A DNA stretch of 64,000 nucleotides, taken from NCBI GenBank assembly GCA_034509735.1, contig JACGWO010000004.1:22735395-22799394 (forward strand), read 5' to 3'. A program made the translations under genes and the position numbers. The notes under the pieces were generated by a model. That model was not told the origin of the DNA. It saw only the letters and a program-made list of their open reading frames with translations, and did not search any database. Origin of the DNA: Sesamum alatum. Lineage: Eukaryota > Streptophyta > Magnoliopsida > Lamiales > Pedaliaceae. How positions within the stretch are numbered: the first letter of the stretch is position 1; each line of letters begins with the position of its first letter. Below are positions 48,560 through 60,688 of this stretch, piece after piece.

Positions 48560-50510
48560 TGAAAGATTGTGGATCGTCCCGGGAAATAGTGCGAATGCGG
48601 AAGCGCGGTATAAATTTAAATAAACGGAATTTAAACATGTTTTTTACGAAAAATAAAGAACTCGTTCAAGGGGTGTGCCCATGAAGTTCCCGGGTGTTTA
48701 GTGTATCTCATGAATTAAAAGCATACAAGAATCATGGAGGCCATAGGGTTTAAAATAAAGAGAGGGACGAAAAATTAAATCGGAACCTACCGATTGTCGT
48801 TTTCGTCTTCTAACCGGTACTCGTGTTGTTCCCCGATTTGCAGCAAATCTCGTATGTGAGATTCTCCAAATTGTGACACACAATCCACCCACGTATCTTG
48901 CACGTCGTGCTAGCGAACGAACAAGTATTTTGGAGAGGATGGATCAACCGCACGTTATTAGGTTAACAGGATTAATCCTCCTACGTTCGATTGTTCCAAG
49001 AACAAAAGAACAAGAAAATAATATTCTTGAGAGAGAAAGAGAGAGGGCGGACGAGAGGAGAGGGAGAGGCACACGAGTGAGTGTGTGTTGTGTGTGTGAA
49101 GATTCATCATCTCTCTTATGGTGAGGGGCTAGGACTATATATAGAGGAGGAGTTTAATCCTCTTCAAACTCCAACTCTAAAGAAGACTATTTTGACTAGG
49201 ATTTTGACCTAGTCAAAGTCGTAGTCAAAGTAGTAATTTGACCTTGTCAAATTAATCCTAGCCATCCATCTCTCCTTTTAATCTCAATCATTAATTTAAT
49301 TTAATGGAATATTTGAAACCTATTTAAATATTCCAAAGGGCAACAAATAAATATAACAAATATAAATATTTTTATTCTAGGTCCATTAAATTAATTTTCT
49401 AATAAATCTAATGTATTAGATTAATCCCTTTTATCTAATAAAAGGAATTAATTCTCTCCAAGAAAATTAAGAACCCGATTAATCATTCCATTTCTCCAAT
49501 ATTTAATTTTAAATTAAATACTTAATGTGTGTGGATTGTGTGTGACTCTTTAGGTTCACCTTTCAGCTAGACTTGGTCGGATTCCTAGAATCCGCCCGTT
49601 ACCATGGGTGGCCATCTAGCAACGGTCCATGGCACTAGAGACTAGGCGAATATTCGGGAATGAACATTTAGGCTCTAACAGTACACTCGTCCTTCCGTCT
49701 ACGGTCTCACTACTTAGGGTCTAGGGCACGAAAAATGTAGGTACCCATTTTGGACCTAAGTGTCGGTCTGTCCTTACTAAACGCCGCAAGGGAAACCTTC
49801 CCTTCTATTCAGTTACTGTGGCCACAGATTTTAGGGATAAGACACAGAGCATATGTGAGACTCAACTATCAATGCCTTTTGACAGGAGACAGATCCTTTC
49901 TTGGAAACTACTGTCACTCTGTACACCGGAGGTGCACTAGACATGGCTTATGACTACTCAAGTGCTTCTTGGCAATCTCTCACCATATCTAAGACACAGC
50001 CCAGATATACAGGTAAACTCAGCAGTTCCTCAAGTCAAAGGACTTGACCTGTACTGTTGGAACCGGGAACACACGTTATACCTAGCCGACCCTACTCAAG
50101 GTCCTCCGTAAGACGGTTCCCACGAGTCACCTTAGTCAGCTTCTCCCTAGCAGGCTAACCCACTAACACTGCTTAGACGACCTTCGTCACCCGTCGATGA
50201 AATACGACAACAGATGCTTAGTGCAAGTCTCAAGGGGAATCTCGGTACCCATTTTCGAGATTCCTTGACTTGAAGATTTCCGGACTGATTCGGCGTGACT
50301 AATTTCATGGACCTACCTCTAAGCGTAGTCCCAGTCCCCGAAATGCGTTTTTAGTTCGTGGGCTTTGTTTGCGTAGTGACCAGATATGTAATGCAGATAA
50401 AGTGAACACAAACAAAGTAATGCCAAATGAATTTCACTTCTTTATTAATTAATAATTTATTAAAACCCTGAAATTGTCTTGACATAGGTTACATTTTGCC
50501 TGCCAAGATT
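48560..50510 (-). repeat. 5' LTR of the inner element, main part (reverse strand)
   Basis: It begins (plus strand) TGAAAGATTGTGGATCGTCC next to the primer-binding site and runs to 50510, where element 3 is inserted. The final 25 bases lie at 62162-62186 and end CTATTCTAACA. Total length about 1976 bp, close to the 1986-bp solo LTR at 52120. Confidence 0.85.
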
Positions 50511-52119
50511 TGTTAGAATAGGTGACCATGTAAGCCAATTTTGGCGGGAATATGTAACCTATGTCTAGACAATTTCAGGTGTTTGATAAATCATTTATGA
50601 ATAAAGAAGTGAAAATTCATATGGAAACACTTTGTTTACGTTCACTTATATCTGCTATTACATATCTGTTCACTACGCAAACAAAGCCCACAGACTGAAA
50701 ATCGATTTCGGGGACTGGGACTACGCTTGGAGGTAGGTCCATGAAATAAGTCTTACCGAATCAGTCCGAAAAACTCCAAGTCAAGGAATCTCGAAAATGG
50801 GTACCGAGATTCCCCTTGAGACTTGCACTAAGCATCTGCTGTCGTATTTCATCGACAAGTGACGAAGGTCGTCTAAGCAGTGTTAGTGGGTTAGCATGCT
50901 AGGAAGCAGCTGACTGAGGTGACTCGCGGGAACCGTCTTACGGAGGACCTTGAGTATGGTCAACAAGGTACGACGTGTATTCCCGGTTCCAACGGTACAG
51001 GTCAAGTCCTTTGACTTGAGGAACTACTGAGTTTACCTGTATATCAGGTCTGTATCTTAGATATGGTGAGAGATTGCCAAAATACTCTTGAGTAGTCATA
51101 AGCCATGTCTAGTGCAGCTCTGGTGTACAGCGTAACAGTAGTTTTCAAGAAAGGATCTGTCTCATGTCAAAAGGCATTGACAGTTGAGTCTCATGTATGC
51201 TCTGTGTCTTGTCCCTAAAATCTGTGGCCACAGTAACTGAACAGAAGGGAAGGTTTCCCTTGCGGCGTTTAGTAAGGACGGACCGACACTTAGGTCCAAA
51301 ATGGGTACCTGCATTTTCCGTGCCCTAGACCCTAAGTGATGAGACCGAAGACAGAAGGACAAGTGTACTGTTAGAGCCTAAATGTTCATCCCCGAATATT
51401 TCACCTAGTCTCTAGTGCCATGGACCGTTGCTAGATGGCCACCCATGGTAACGGACGGATTCTAGGAATCCGACCAAGTATAGCTGAAAGGTGAACCTAA
51501 AGAGTCACACACTTAGTATTTAATTTGGAATTAAATATTGGAGTAAAGGAATGATTAAATTGGATTTAATCGGGTCCTATATTTTCTTGGAGAATTAATT
51601 TCTTCTATTTGATAAATGGAATTAAATTAATAAATTGGATTTATTAAGGGAATTAATTTAATGGGCGTAGAATAAATATTAATATTTATTTATTATATTT
51701 ATTTGGCCTTTTGGAATATTTAATAGGATTTTAAATATTCCATTAAATTAAATTAATGGTTGAGATTTAATGGGAGAGATGAAAGGCTAGGATTGAATTT
51801 GACAGGTCAAATTCTACTTTGACTAGGACTTTGACTAGGTCAAAATCCTAGTCAAATTAATCTTCTAAAGAGTTGGAGTTTAAAGAGGATTAAACTCCTC
51901 CTCTATATAAACCCCTAGCCTCGCACCTTTTGAAGGATGATGAAATTCCAACACACACACAACACACTCCCTCTCTCGTTTCTATCCCTCTGGTCCGCCC
52001 CCTCTCTCTCCAAGAAAACATCTTTTCTTGTTCTCTTGTTCTCGGAACATTAGAACATTGATGAATCAATACCGTTAATTCATAACGTGTTGTTGATTCA
52101 TCCACTCCAATAAATTACA

Positions 52120-54105
52120 TGAAAGGAATTGTGGATCGTCCCGGGAAAAGCGCGAATGCGGAAGCGCGGTATAATTAAAAAAATGCGGAATTTAAACATG
52201 CTTTAAATTAAAGAACACGTTTCAAAGGGTGTGCCTTTGAAATTCCCGGGTGTTCGGTGTATCTCATGAATAATAAAACATAAAAGAATCATGGAGGCCA
52301 TAGGGTAGAAAATTAAAAGGGACGAAAATCATAAACGAGACCTACCCGTTGTCGTTTTCGTCTTCAACGGCTACACGCGTTGTTCCCCGTTTTGCACCAA
52401 GATCTCGTTCTTGAGACCCTCCAAATCGTGACACACGATCCACCCACGTATCTTGCACGTCGTGCTAGCAACGAACAAGTTTATATTTTGGAGTGGATGA
52501 ATCAACAACACGTTATGAATTAACGGTATTGATTCATCAAGTTCTAATGTTCCAAGAACAAGAGAACAAAGAAAAATAATTTTCTTGGAGTGTGTGAGAG
52601 AGAGAGGGCGGACGAGATAGAGGGAGAGAGAGCCGAGTTGTGTGTGTGTGTTGTGTGTGTTGGAATTTCATCATCCTTCAACTTGTAGGATGCTAGGGGT
52701 TTATATAGAAGAGGAGTCTAATCCTCTTTAAACTCCTCTTTCAAGAACTCTATTTTGACTAGGATTTTGACCTAGTCAAAGTCCTAGTCAAAGTAGTGTT
52801 TTGACCTAGTCAAAACAATCCTAGCCATCCATCTCTCCCATTGATCTCAACCGTTGATTTAATTTAATTTAATGGAATATTTAAAACCTATTTAAATATT
52901 TCCAAGAGGCTAAAAATAAATATAAATATTATTTAAGCCCATTTAAATAAATCCCTTTGATAAATCTAATTTATCAATTTAATTCCTTATATCTAATAGA
53001 AGGAATTATTTCTCCAAGAAAAATAAAGGACCCGATTAAATCCAATTTAATCATTCCTTCACTCCAATATTTAATTCCTAATTAAATATCTAAATGTGTG
53101 TGGATAGTGTGTGACTCTTTAGGTTCACCTTTCAGCTAGACTTGGTCGGATTCCTAGAATCCTTCCGTTACCATGGGTGGCCATCTAGCAACGGTCCATG
53201 GCACTAGAGACTAGCTGAAATATTCAGGGATGAACATTTAGGCTCTAACAGTACACTTGTCCTTCTGTCTTCGGTCTCATCACTTAGAGTCTAGGGCACG
53301 GATAATGCAGGTACCCATTTTGGACCTAAGTGTCGGTCTGTCCTCACTAAACGCCGCAAGGGAATCCTTCCCTTCTGTTCAGTCACTGTGACCACAGTTT
53401 TAGGGACAAGACCTAGAGTATACATGAGACTCAACTACCAAAACCTATTGACAGGAGACAGATCCTTTCTTGGAAACTACTGTCACTTTGCACACCAGAA
53501 CTGTACTAGACATGGCTTATGACTACCAAAGAGAATTCTGGCAATCTCTCACCATATCTAAGATACAGCCCTAACGTACAGGTAAACTGAGCAATTCCTC
53601 AAGTCAAAGGACTTGGCCTGTACCGTTGGAACCGGGAATACACGTCATACCTTGCTGACCATACTCAAGGTCCTCCGTAAGACGGTTCCCGCGAGTCACC
53701 TCAGTCAGCTGCGTCCTAGCATGCTAACCCACTAACACTGCTTAGACGACCCTCGTCACCCGTCGATGAAACACGACAGCAGGTGCTTAGTGCAAGTCTC
53801 AAATGGAATCCCGGTACCCATTTTCAGGATTCCTTGACTTGGAGATTTCCGGACTGATTCGGGAAGACTGATTCCATGGACCTACCTCCAAGCGTAGTCC
53901 CAGTCCCCGAAATTGATTCTCAGTCCGTGGGCTTTGTTTGCGTAGTGAACAGATATGGAAAACAAATATAAGTGAACACAAACAAAGTGATGCCAAATGA
54001 AATTCACTTCTTTATTCATTAATGATTTATCAAACACCTGAAATTGTCTAGACATAGGTTACATATACCCGCCAAAATTGGCTTACATGGTCACCTATTC
54101 TAACA
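52120..54105 (-). repeat. Solo LTR inserted in the 5' LTR of element 3
   Basis: TTACA at 52115-52119 and 54106-54110 flanks a 1986-bp LTR reading TGTTAGAATAGGTGACC...TTTCA on the reverse strand. The 3' LTR of element 3 carries the uninterrupted site at about 61785 (AATAAATTACATACTTG). No internal region remains, so it formed by recombination between the two LTRs of a full element. Confidence 0.92.
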
Positions 54106-54463
54106 TTACATACTTGTTAGTTGCTAGCACGACGTGCAAGATACGTGGGTCTCAAGAACGAGATCTTGGTGCAAAACGGGGAACAACGCGTGTAGCCGTT
54201 GAAGACGAAAACGACAACAGGTAGGTCTCGGTTTACGTTTTCGCCTCTTTTATTTTTCAACCCTATGGCCTCCATGATTTTTGTATATTGTTAATTCATG
54301 AGATACACCGAACACCTGGGAAATTTCAAAGGCACACCCCTTGAAACGTGTTCTTTATTTTAAAAGCATGTTTTAAATTCCGCTATTTTATTTTATACCG
54401 CGCATCCGCATTCGCGCAATTTTCCCGGGACGATCCACACATTTCTTTCAGTGGTATCAGAGC

Positions 54464-56661
54464 CCGGTTCGGTGTATAGGCCTAGGGTTTATGTGCGTTT
54501 TAAGCATGAAACGTGGTTTTGGCATGTTTAATTAAATCTTGATTTTCTTGATTATTTAAAGCATGTCGTTTTATTGCTTTTAATTCGTGTGAATCTCTGC
54601 AAATTGGTATTTTTCTATTTTTCTTGGGAAACAGGCTAGAAAAATTGAACGAAAAACGAGAAACACCGCAACCGGCCAGCTGGGAGGGCTGGCCGCGGGC
54701 AGCCATGCGCTGCCGGCAGGGCAGACGCGCGCAGGCAAGGGAAGCCTATGCGCGCCCGCCCAGCCGGTCGCGCAGGGGCAGCGCGCAGGGCGGAGCCTCC
54801 AGGCGCGCGCGGTTTGCGCGGATGAGCACCAGGCGGCGCCGCCAGGCGCGCGCGCACGCAGACAAAGGTGTGTGCACGCGCCCGGCAGGCGCGCCTAGTG
54901 CGCGTCTGCGCGCGCCCTGCGCAGACGTAGGAGCGCGGCTGGCAACCAGCAGGCCAGCGCGCGCGCAAGGCAGGGGAGCCTGCGCGCGCGACGGCCTGCC
55001 GGAACACCAGGCCGCACAGCACGCTGCCGGCCAGGCAGCGCCTGCGCGCGTGCAGTGGGGGCAAGCTGAGCCTGCTGCCCTGTGCACACGCCGGCAGGCT
55101 GCTGCCGGCGGCGGCGGCGGCCGGTGCTGCTACTACGGTTTTAAACCCTAGAATTGTTTTCTTTTTATTTTTTAATTTATTTTCAGTTTTAATTTTGAAT
55201 TAATTCTGAAAAATTTATTTTTGGGGTTCAATTTTGCCTAATTTTCTAAAGACATTATTTTAGGAGTAAAATATATTGGATTTGGAATCCCGGGGTTATT
55301 TTACTTAAAATAATGAGGAAAGTTTCCCTAAAATGAGAAAATACTGTTACCAATATTTGTGTTTTATTTTTCACACGTTACGCACATGTTCATTTATTTC
55401 TTATCTTGAATGATTATGATTGGAAATCATTAATTGTTGGTATATTGTAATTATGTGATTAGATCATGTGATTATGTGTGTTGGATGGAAATGGATGATC
55501 ACGAGCCCTAGACCGAATGTATTGTTTAATTTTCTGTTGGGCCTGTGTGCCTCTTTTACTGCTTTCTCCTTCTCTCTTTCTAGTTGCCTTGGAATAATAA
55601 GGCATTCTACCTCCCTCCTTATGTACTCCCCCCAGGTTTTCACTGGGGTTTCTATTTTTAATATGTAATGAGAGTAGATTAGGAGTGAGGTTTCTATTTT
55701 TTGTAATTGGTGGAGAAGAAGGAAGGACCACATGGAGAGCCCAGACGGGAGGTCCCTTGGAGTTTTCCATGAAGTGAAGAAAGAGAAAAGAGACCAAGGC
55801 CCATCAGCATGATGATTGGGTTACTATTAATGTAATAGTATAGGACCAACCCTAGATTGACCATAGATCCACTGCGGGCTCAGTGGGTTGCATAGGATTC
55901 GGGCTCGTGAACATCCAACAGGGGCGTGCTAGGCTTTAATTTTGCATGTGGTTATTATGATGGATGAATGGGTTTTTTATTTGTCATATAACTGCTATGG
56001 ATGGTTTAATTTACGCATTATGGATGAATGTGTGAATGTTTATTTATTATGAGGTCATTTACTACTCTCACATTGGTTGGACCAATGTTGAAATATTAGA
56101 CCCTAGACAAAATGGACATGAACTCTAGGAGTTTGTCCATGCCTTCCAATCCATGACATAGTGAGGAAGCTGTTTTCGGTCAATAACGTGGTCTCACGAG
56201 TCGTGGCACGTTATTGTACTTAAAAGAAGCTGCACTATGTCATGAACGAAAAATGGGCTGATGTTACCTGTCTCACGAGTCGTGGGGGTACCAGTGGGTC
56301 TGTGGCTCGGTCGATTGAGTTGGGTCTAACGCCCAATTAGCATGATTCGCTTGGAGTCCTCGGAATCATGTGAAAGGATGAGGCAATAATCTTGGGAATC
56401 TCGTGGAACGAGAATGGTATGGAATACCTCCCACAGGATCTTTTCCATACGAATCGTAAAAGGGGGGTATGAGAAAAATCGCTGTGGATCCCAAGCCCAC
56501 TAGGAAAGGATTTCCCGAAAATCACGTTTGAGAGTACCGTGTTTTCGTATAAATAGTGGGAGGATTAAATGACTAAAGACCAAGCATTTAATTATTTTTA
56601 TCAAACCACCGTCTTTTATTTTCTGCTGATCGCGCGCTGTTTTCTAAATGAAGATTTAAAA
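54464..56661 (+). other. Leader of Copia element 3, with GC island
   Basis: About 2.2 kb of leader. A GC island at 54655-55135 is dominated by GCGCGC and CAGGCG words. Two copies of CACGAGTCGTG lie at 56195-56205 and 56274-56284. The region just before gag aligns with the other two leaders, but the small frame seen there in elements 1 and 2 is broken. Confidence 0.65.
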
Positions 56662-57531
56662 ATGTCTAAGAACCCACTTTCAACCATTCTTGAGACAAAA
56701 AAATTCAATGGAACAAATTACAACAACTGGTTGCGCAATCTAAGGATAGTCCTAGATTACGAGAACCAAGGCTATGACATGGACGAGCCTCTCCCTAGGA
56801 CCTTGCCGGAAGGATCCACGCCAGAAGAACGTGAGACGTTCGAGACTTGGCATAAGGATAACCGGAAGGTCCGTAGCGTCATACTAGCTTCGATGACCAA
56901 TGAGATTCAGAAGAAAGGCTAGACGACGTCCCTTCCATAATGGCTCGCCTTAAGGATTGCTATGCAGTCCCGGATCGGCATACTAGGTATGTCGCGACCA
57001 AGGCGTTCTTTGGAACTAAAATGACGACAAAAGGATCCTCTGTACAAGAACACGGGGTTAAAATGCTTACCCTGGTGGAAAAGCTCGAGGACCTAAAGGC
57101 AGGTCTCGATAATGAAACGTACATAGATGTGATCCTTTAGTCACTCCCACCCTCCTTTGACCAATTTATCGTCAACTACAACATGAACGCACTTGAGAAG
57201 GGCATTCATGAGTTGATCAATATGTTGGTGCAATACGAGGCAACGACTAAGAAGTCCACGCCTTCGGTATTGTTTGGAGGTGCTTCAACTTCCAAGACAA
57301 AAGGCAAAGATGCCGGACGTTGGAAAAAGAAGAAAGGGAAGGGAAAGGCCGTCAAAGCAGCTACGAACACTAAGAGTGTTCTCATTGCCAAAGAGGGGAA
57401 AGGCAAAGGAAAGGGAAAGGTTGTCTCCAAGCAACAGTCAAAGGCATATGACATATGTATCAACTACCGTAAGAAAGGGCATTGGAAGAGAGAGTGCCCA
57501 AAACTCTTCTCGAACCAAGGTATCTATGTGA
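56662..57531 (+). pseudogene. Copia element 3 gag
   Basis: It starts MSKNPLSTILETKKFNG and NNWLRNLRIVLDYE. A frame change near 56910 breaks EIQKQYDRL. The frame at 56940-57140 continues AVPDRHTRYVATKAFFG and ends at TAG 57138-57140, the same codon as the TAG in element 2. The next frame carries a basic stretch and a zinc knuckle CINYRKKGHWKREC, in which the second Cys is now Tyr. Confidence 0.85.
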
Positions 57532-58860
57532 TTGAGATTAATATGGTCACTAATTCTGCCTCTTGGGTATTAGATACCAGCTGTGGAGCTCACATTTGCA
57601 ATGACTTGCAGGTGCTGAAAAGAAGCAGAAAACTGGGTAGCGGGGACATGATCCTAAAGCTTGGGAATGGCAAGGCCATCTCGGCAGAAGCAGTAGGATC
57701 CGCCACTCTAGTGATTAGTGATAGCATTAGCATAGAATTAGAGCAAGTTTATTTTCTACCTAGTATGATTAAAAACATCATTTCCATTCCATTGTTGAAC
57801 AATAGTGGCTATGAGTTTAGAATCAATAAAAATTGCTTTTATTTGATGAGGTGTGGAATCGCTCATCTGCTTGGTACATTAAATAACGGGCTCTATATCT
57901 TGCAACAAACGAACTTCGTTCTTAACGCTCAACACAAACGAAAATTAAATAATAACGGGAACGCACGACTGTGGCACGCTAGGCTAGGTCACATATCCCA
58001 AGATAGGATGAAAAGGTTGGTAGACTCAAAGAACCTAGAGGTAGGGAACTTGAGTGAGCTACCAACTTGTGAATCCTATCTAAGAGGGAAAATGACCAAG
58101 AAGCCCTTTGTAGGATAAAGCAGGCTTGCCACAGGTCTGTTGGACTTGGTCCATACAGACATATGTGGACCACTAAGGACGCAGGCCCGAGGTGGGTTCT
58201 CCTACTTCATAACCTTTACCGATGAATCATTCACGGTATGGTTATGTTTACCTAATAAGGTACAAGTCTGAAGCTCTTCAGAGGTTTAAAGAATTCAGAC
58301 TTGAAGTGGAGAACCAGACCAACTGCAAAATTAAAGTCCTACGGTCAGACCGAGCCTGTGAATACCTTAGTACCGAGTTCCTAGATTATCTAAAAGAACA
58401 TGGTATAATATCAGAATGGACACCTCCCAGAACACCGCAATTAAATGGTGTCTCTGAAAGGAGGAATCGAACCCTGTTGGACATGGTTCGGTCCATGATG
58501 AGTTTTACCAAATTGCCCTTATCCTTTTGGGGCTATGCACTAGAAACGGCAGCCAAATTGTTGAATTTGGCGCCTACCAGTGCATTGACCCAAACGCCAT
58601 ATGAGATATGGCACGGCAAGCCTGCGTCCTACAACTACTTGAAAGTGTGGGGTAGCCCCGCATACGTCAAGAGGTTAGTGGGAGATAAGTTAGAATCCAG
58701 GTCTAGCTTATGCAGGTTCGTTGGATACCCTAAAGAAACTGCGGTTATTACTTTTATGACCCCTTGGAACAAAAGGTATTTGTTTCAAGGAATGCAGTAT
58801 TCTTGGAGCAAGGCTTCCAGAGGATATCCAACCGGATGAGCTGATCCTTGAGGAATCAAG
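57532..58860 (+). pseudogene. Copia element 3 protease, pre-integrase and integrase
   Basis: Protease region WVLDTSCGAHICND is followed by LWHARLGHISQDRMKRLV and TCESYLRGKMTKKPFVG, where one zinc ligand is also Tyr. A stop at 58116-58118 and a frame change near 58220 break the integrase start, losing the first catalytic Asp from the frame. The core resumes at 58222 (LRSDRACEYL, QLNGVSERRNRTLL). It shifts again near 58740. Confidence 0.85.
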
Positions 58861-60672
58861 TGATGGAATCCAGCCATCAGAGGTAGCCGCAGAACCCTCA
58901 CTTAGAGGATTCAGGATAGACAGCCGAAGGGCTGACCAACCTCGAGGAGTCCAACATGCTAGGCATGAAAGACAAACTCAGGAACGGCCAGCCCCGGTCC
59001 CTGAACCGCCGGCTCCCGTTCTCCGTAGGTCCACTAGAGAGTCTACACCTCCAGTGCGATATGGCTTTCTAGGAGCGACCGATCTTTTGATAACGATCCT
59101 AAGACATACGGAGAAACGATGTCTAACATCGACTTCGGGAAATGGCTTGAGGCCATGAAAATCGAAATGGACTCCATGAGCGAGAACCAAGTCTGGAGAC
59201 TTGTAGATCCACCGAAAGGTGTTAAGCCAGTGGGCTGTAAGTGGGTCTACAAGCGCAAACTTGGCGTTGATGGAGAAGTCACAACCTTTAAGGCTAGGCT
59301 TGTAGCTAAGGGATACACTCAACGACCCGGGGTCGATTTTGAGGATACCTACTCGCCAGTAGCCATGGCTAAGTCCATTCGGATCCTGCTCGCCATAGCA
59401 GCATGGTATGACTATGAGATATGGCAGATGGACGTGAAAACGGCCTTCCTCAACGGTTTCGTTGAAGAAGAGATCTATATGGATCAGCCGGAGGGTTTCA
59501 CGGTCACTGGAGAAGAACAGAAAGTCTGTCGTCTCCAGAAGTCCATCTATGGCCTCAAACAAGCATCCCGAAGTTGGAACATTCAATTGGATGAAGTAAT
59601 ACGGGGTTATGACTTCATCAAGAACGAATCCGACCCTTGTGTATACAAGAAGGTCAGTGGGAGCTCAATAGTGTTCCTAGTGCTTTATGTAGATGACATT
59701 CTACTCATTGGTAATGATGTTAGAATGTTAGGAAACACAAAAGCATGGTTGTCAACCCAGTTTTCCATGAAGGACTTGGGTGAAGCCTCCTACATCCTAG
59801 GCATCCAGATTGTCAGGGACAGATCTAAAAGGATGTTAGGACTCACCCAAAACTCGTACATGGAGAAAGTCCTAAAGAGATATCGAATGGACAACTCCAA
59901 ACGAGGATTCCTTCCCATGAGGCATGGGATTAAGTTGTCCAAGAAATAGTCCCCACAGACTGATGAGGAACTTGAAAGGATGAAAGTCATCCCCTATGCT
60001 TCTGCCGTAGGTAGCATCCAATATGCGGTCCACTGCACTAGGCCTGACATTGCGTACGCTTTGAGCGTAACAAGCATATATCAGTCCTGCGCGGGAGAGG
60101 CACATTGGAATGCTGTTAAGGGCATCCTTAAGTACCTAAGGAGGACTAAGGAAATGTTCTTAGTTTATGGCAATGGAGAGCTGATCCTGGAAGGCTTTAG
60201 CGACGCTAGCTTCCAGTCTGAATACGATGATGCCAAGTCTCAATCGGGTTACGTATTCAAGCTCAATGGAGGAGTAGTGGCTTGGAAAAGTTCCAAGCAA
60301 GCAACCACTACTGACTCCACTACAGAGGCTGAATACATAGCAGCTTCAGAAGCTGCTAAGGAAGCGGTTTGGATGAGAAACTACATCCAAGAGTTGGGTG
60401 TGGTGCCTAGCATCGCCGAGCCTGTTGTCATCTTCTGTGATAACAACGGTGCAATAGCGCAAGCAAAGGAACCGAGATCTCATCACCGTTCCAAACACAT
60501 TCTTAGACGCTACCATCTTCTTAGAGAAATGGTAGGAAGAGGTGACGTTCGGATGGACCGAGTCAACTCAGCAGACAACACAGCAGATCCGTTGACAAAG
60601 CCTATGTTGCAGAACGCTCATACACAACATCTTGGGAAGATGGGGATTAGACATATGGGCAATTGGCTTTAA
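58861..60672 (+). pseudogene. Copia element 3 reverse transcriptase and RNase H
   Basis: RT is open from 59119 to 59949: QVWRLVDPPKGVKPVGCKW, QMDVKTAFLNGFVEEEIY with a catalytic Asp, SIYGLKQASRSWN, LYVDDILLIGND with both catalytic Asps. A single TAG at 59947-59949 separates it from the RNase H in the same frame (GFSDASFQSEYDDAKSQSG, DSTTEAEYIAAS, FCDNNGAIAQAKEPRSHHRS), ending GIRHMGNWL. It is the best preserved pol of the three copies. The part before 59119 is frameshifted. Confidence 0.88.
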
Positions 60673-60688
60673 AGGTCAAGTGGGAGAT

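Noticed and set aside
54624..55151. 175- and 142-residue frames in the element 3 leader
   Set aside because: Same composition effect as the other GC islands; no conserved motif and not aligned between copies.
58978..59586. 202-residue reverse frame over the Copia RT
   Set aside because: Directly antisense to well-conserved RT motifs; it is a mirror of the coding strand.
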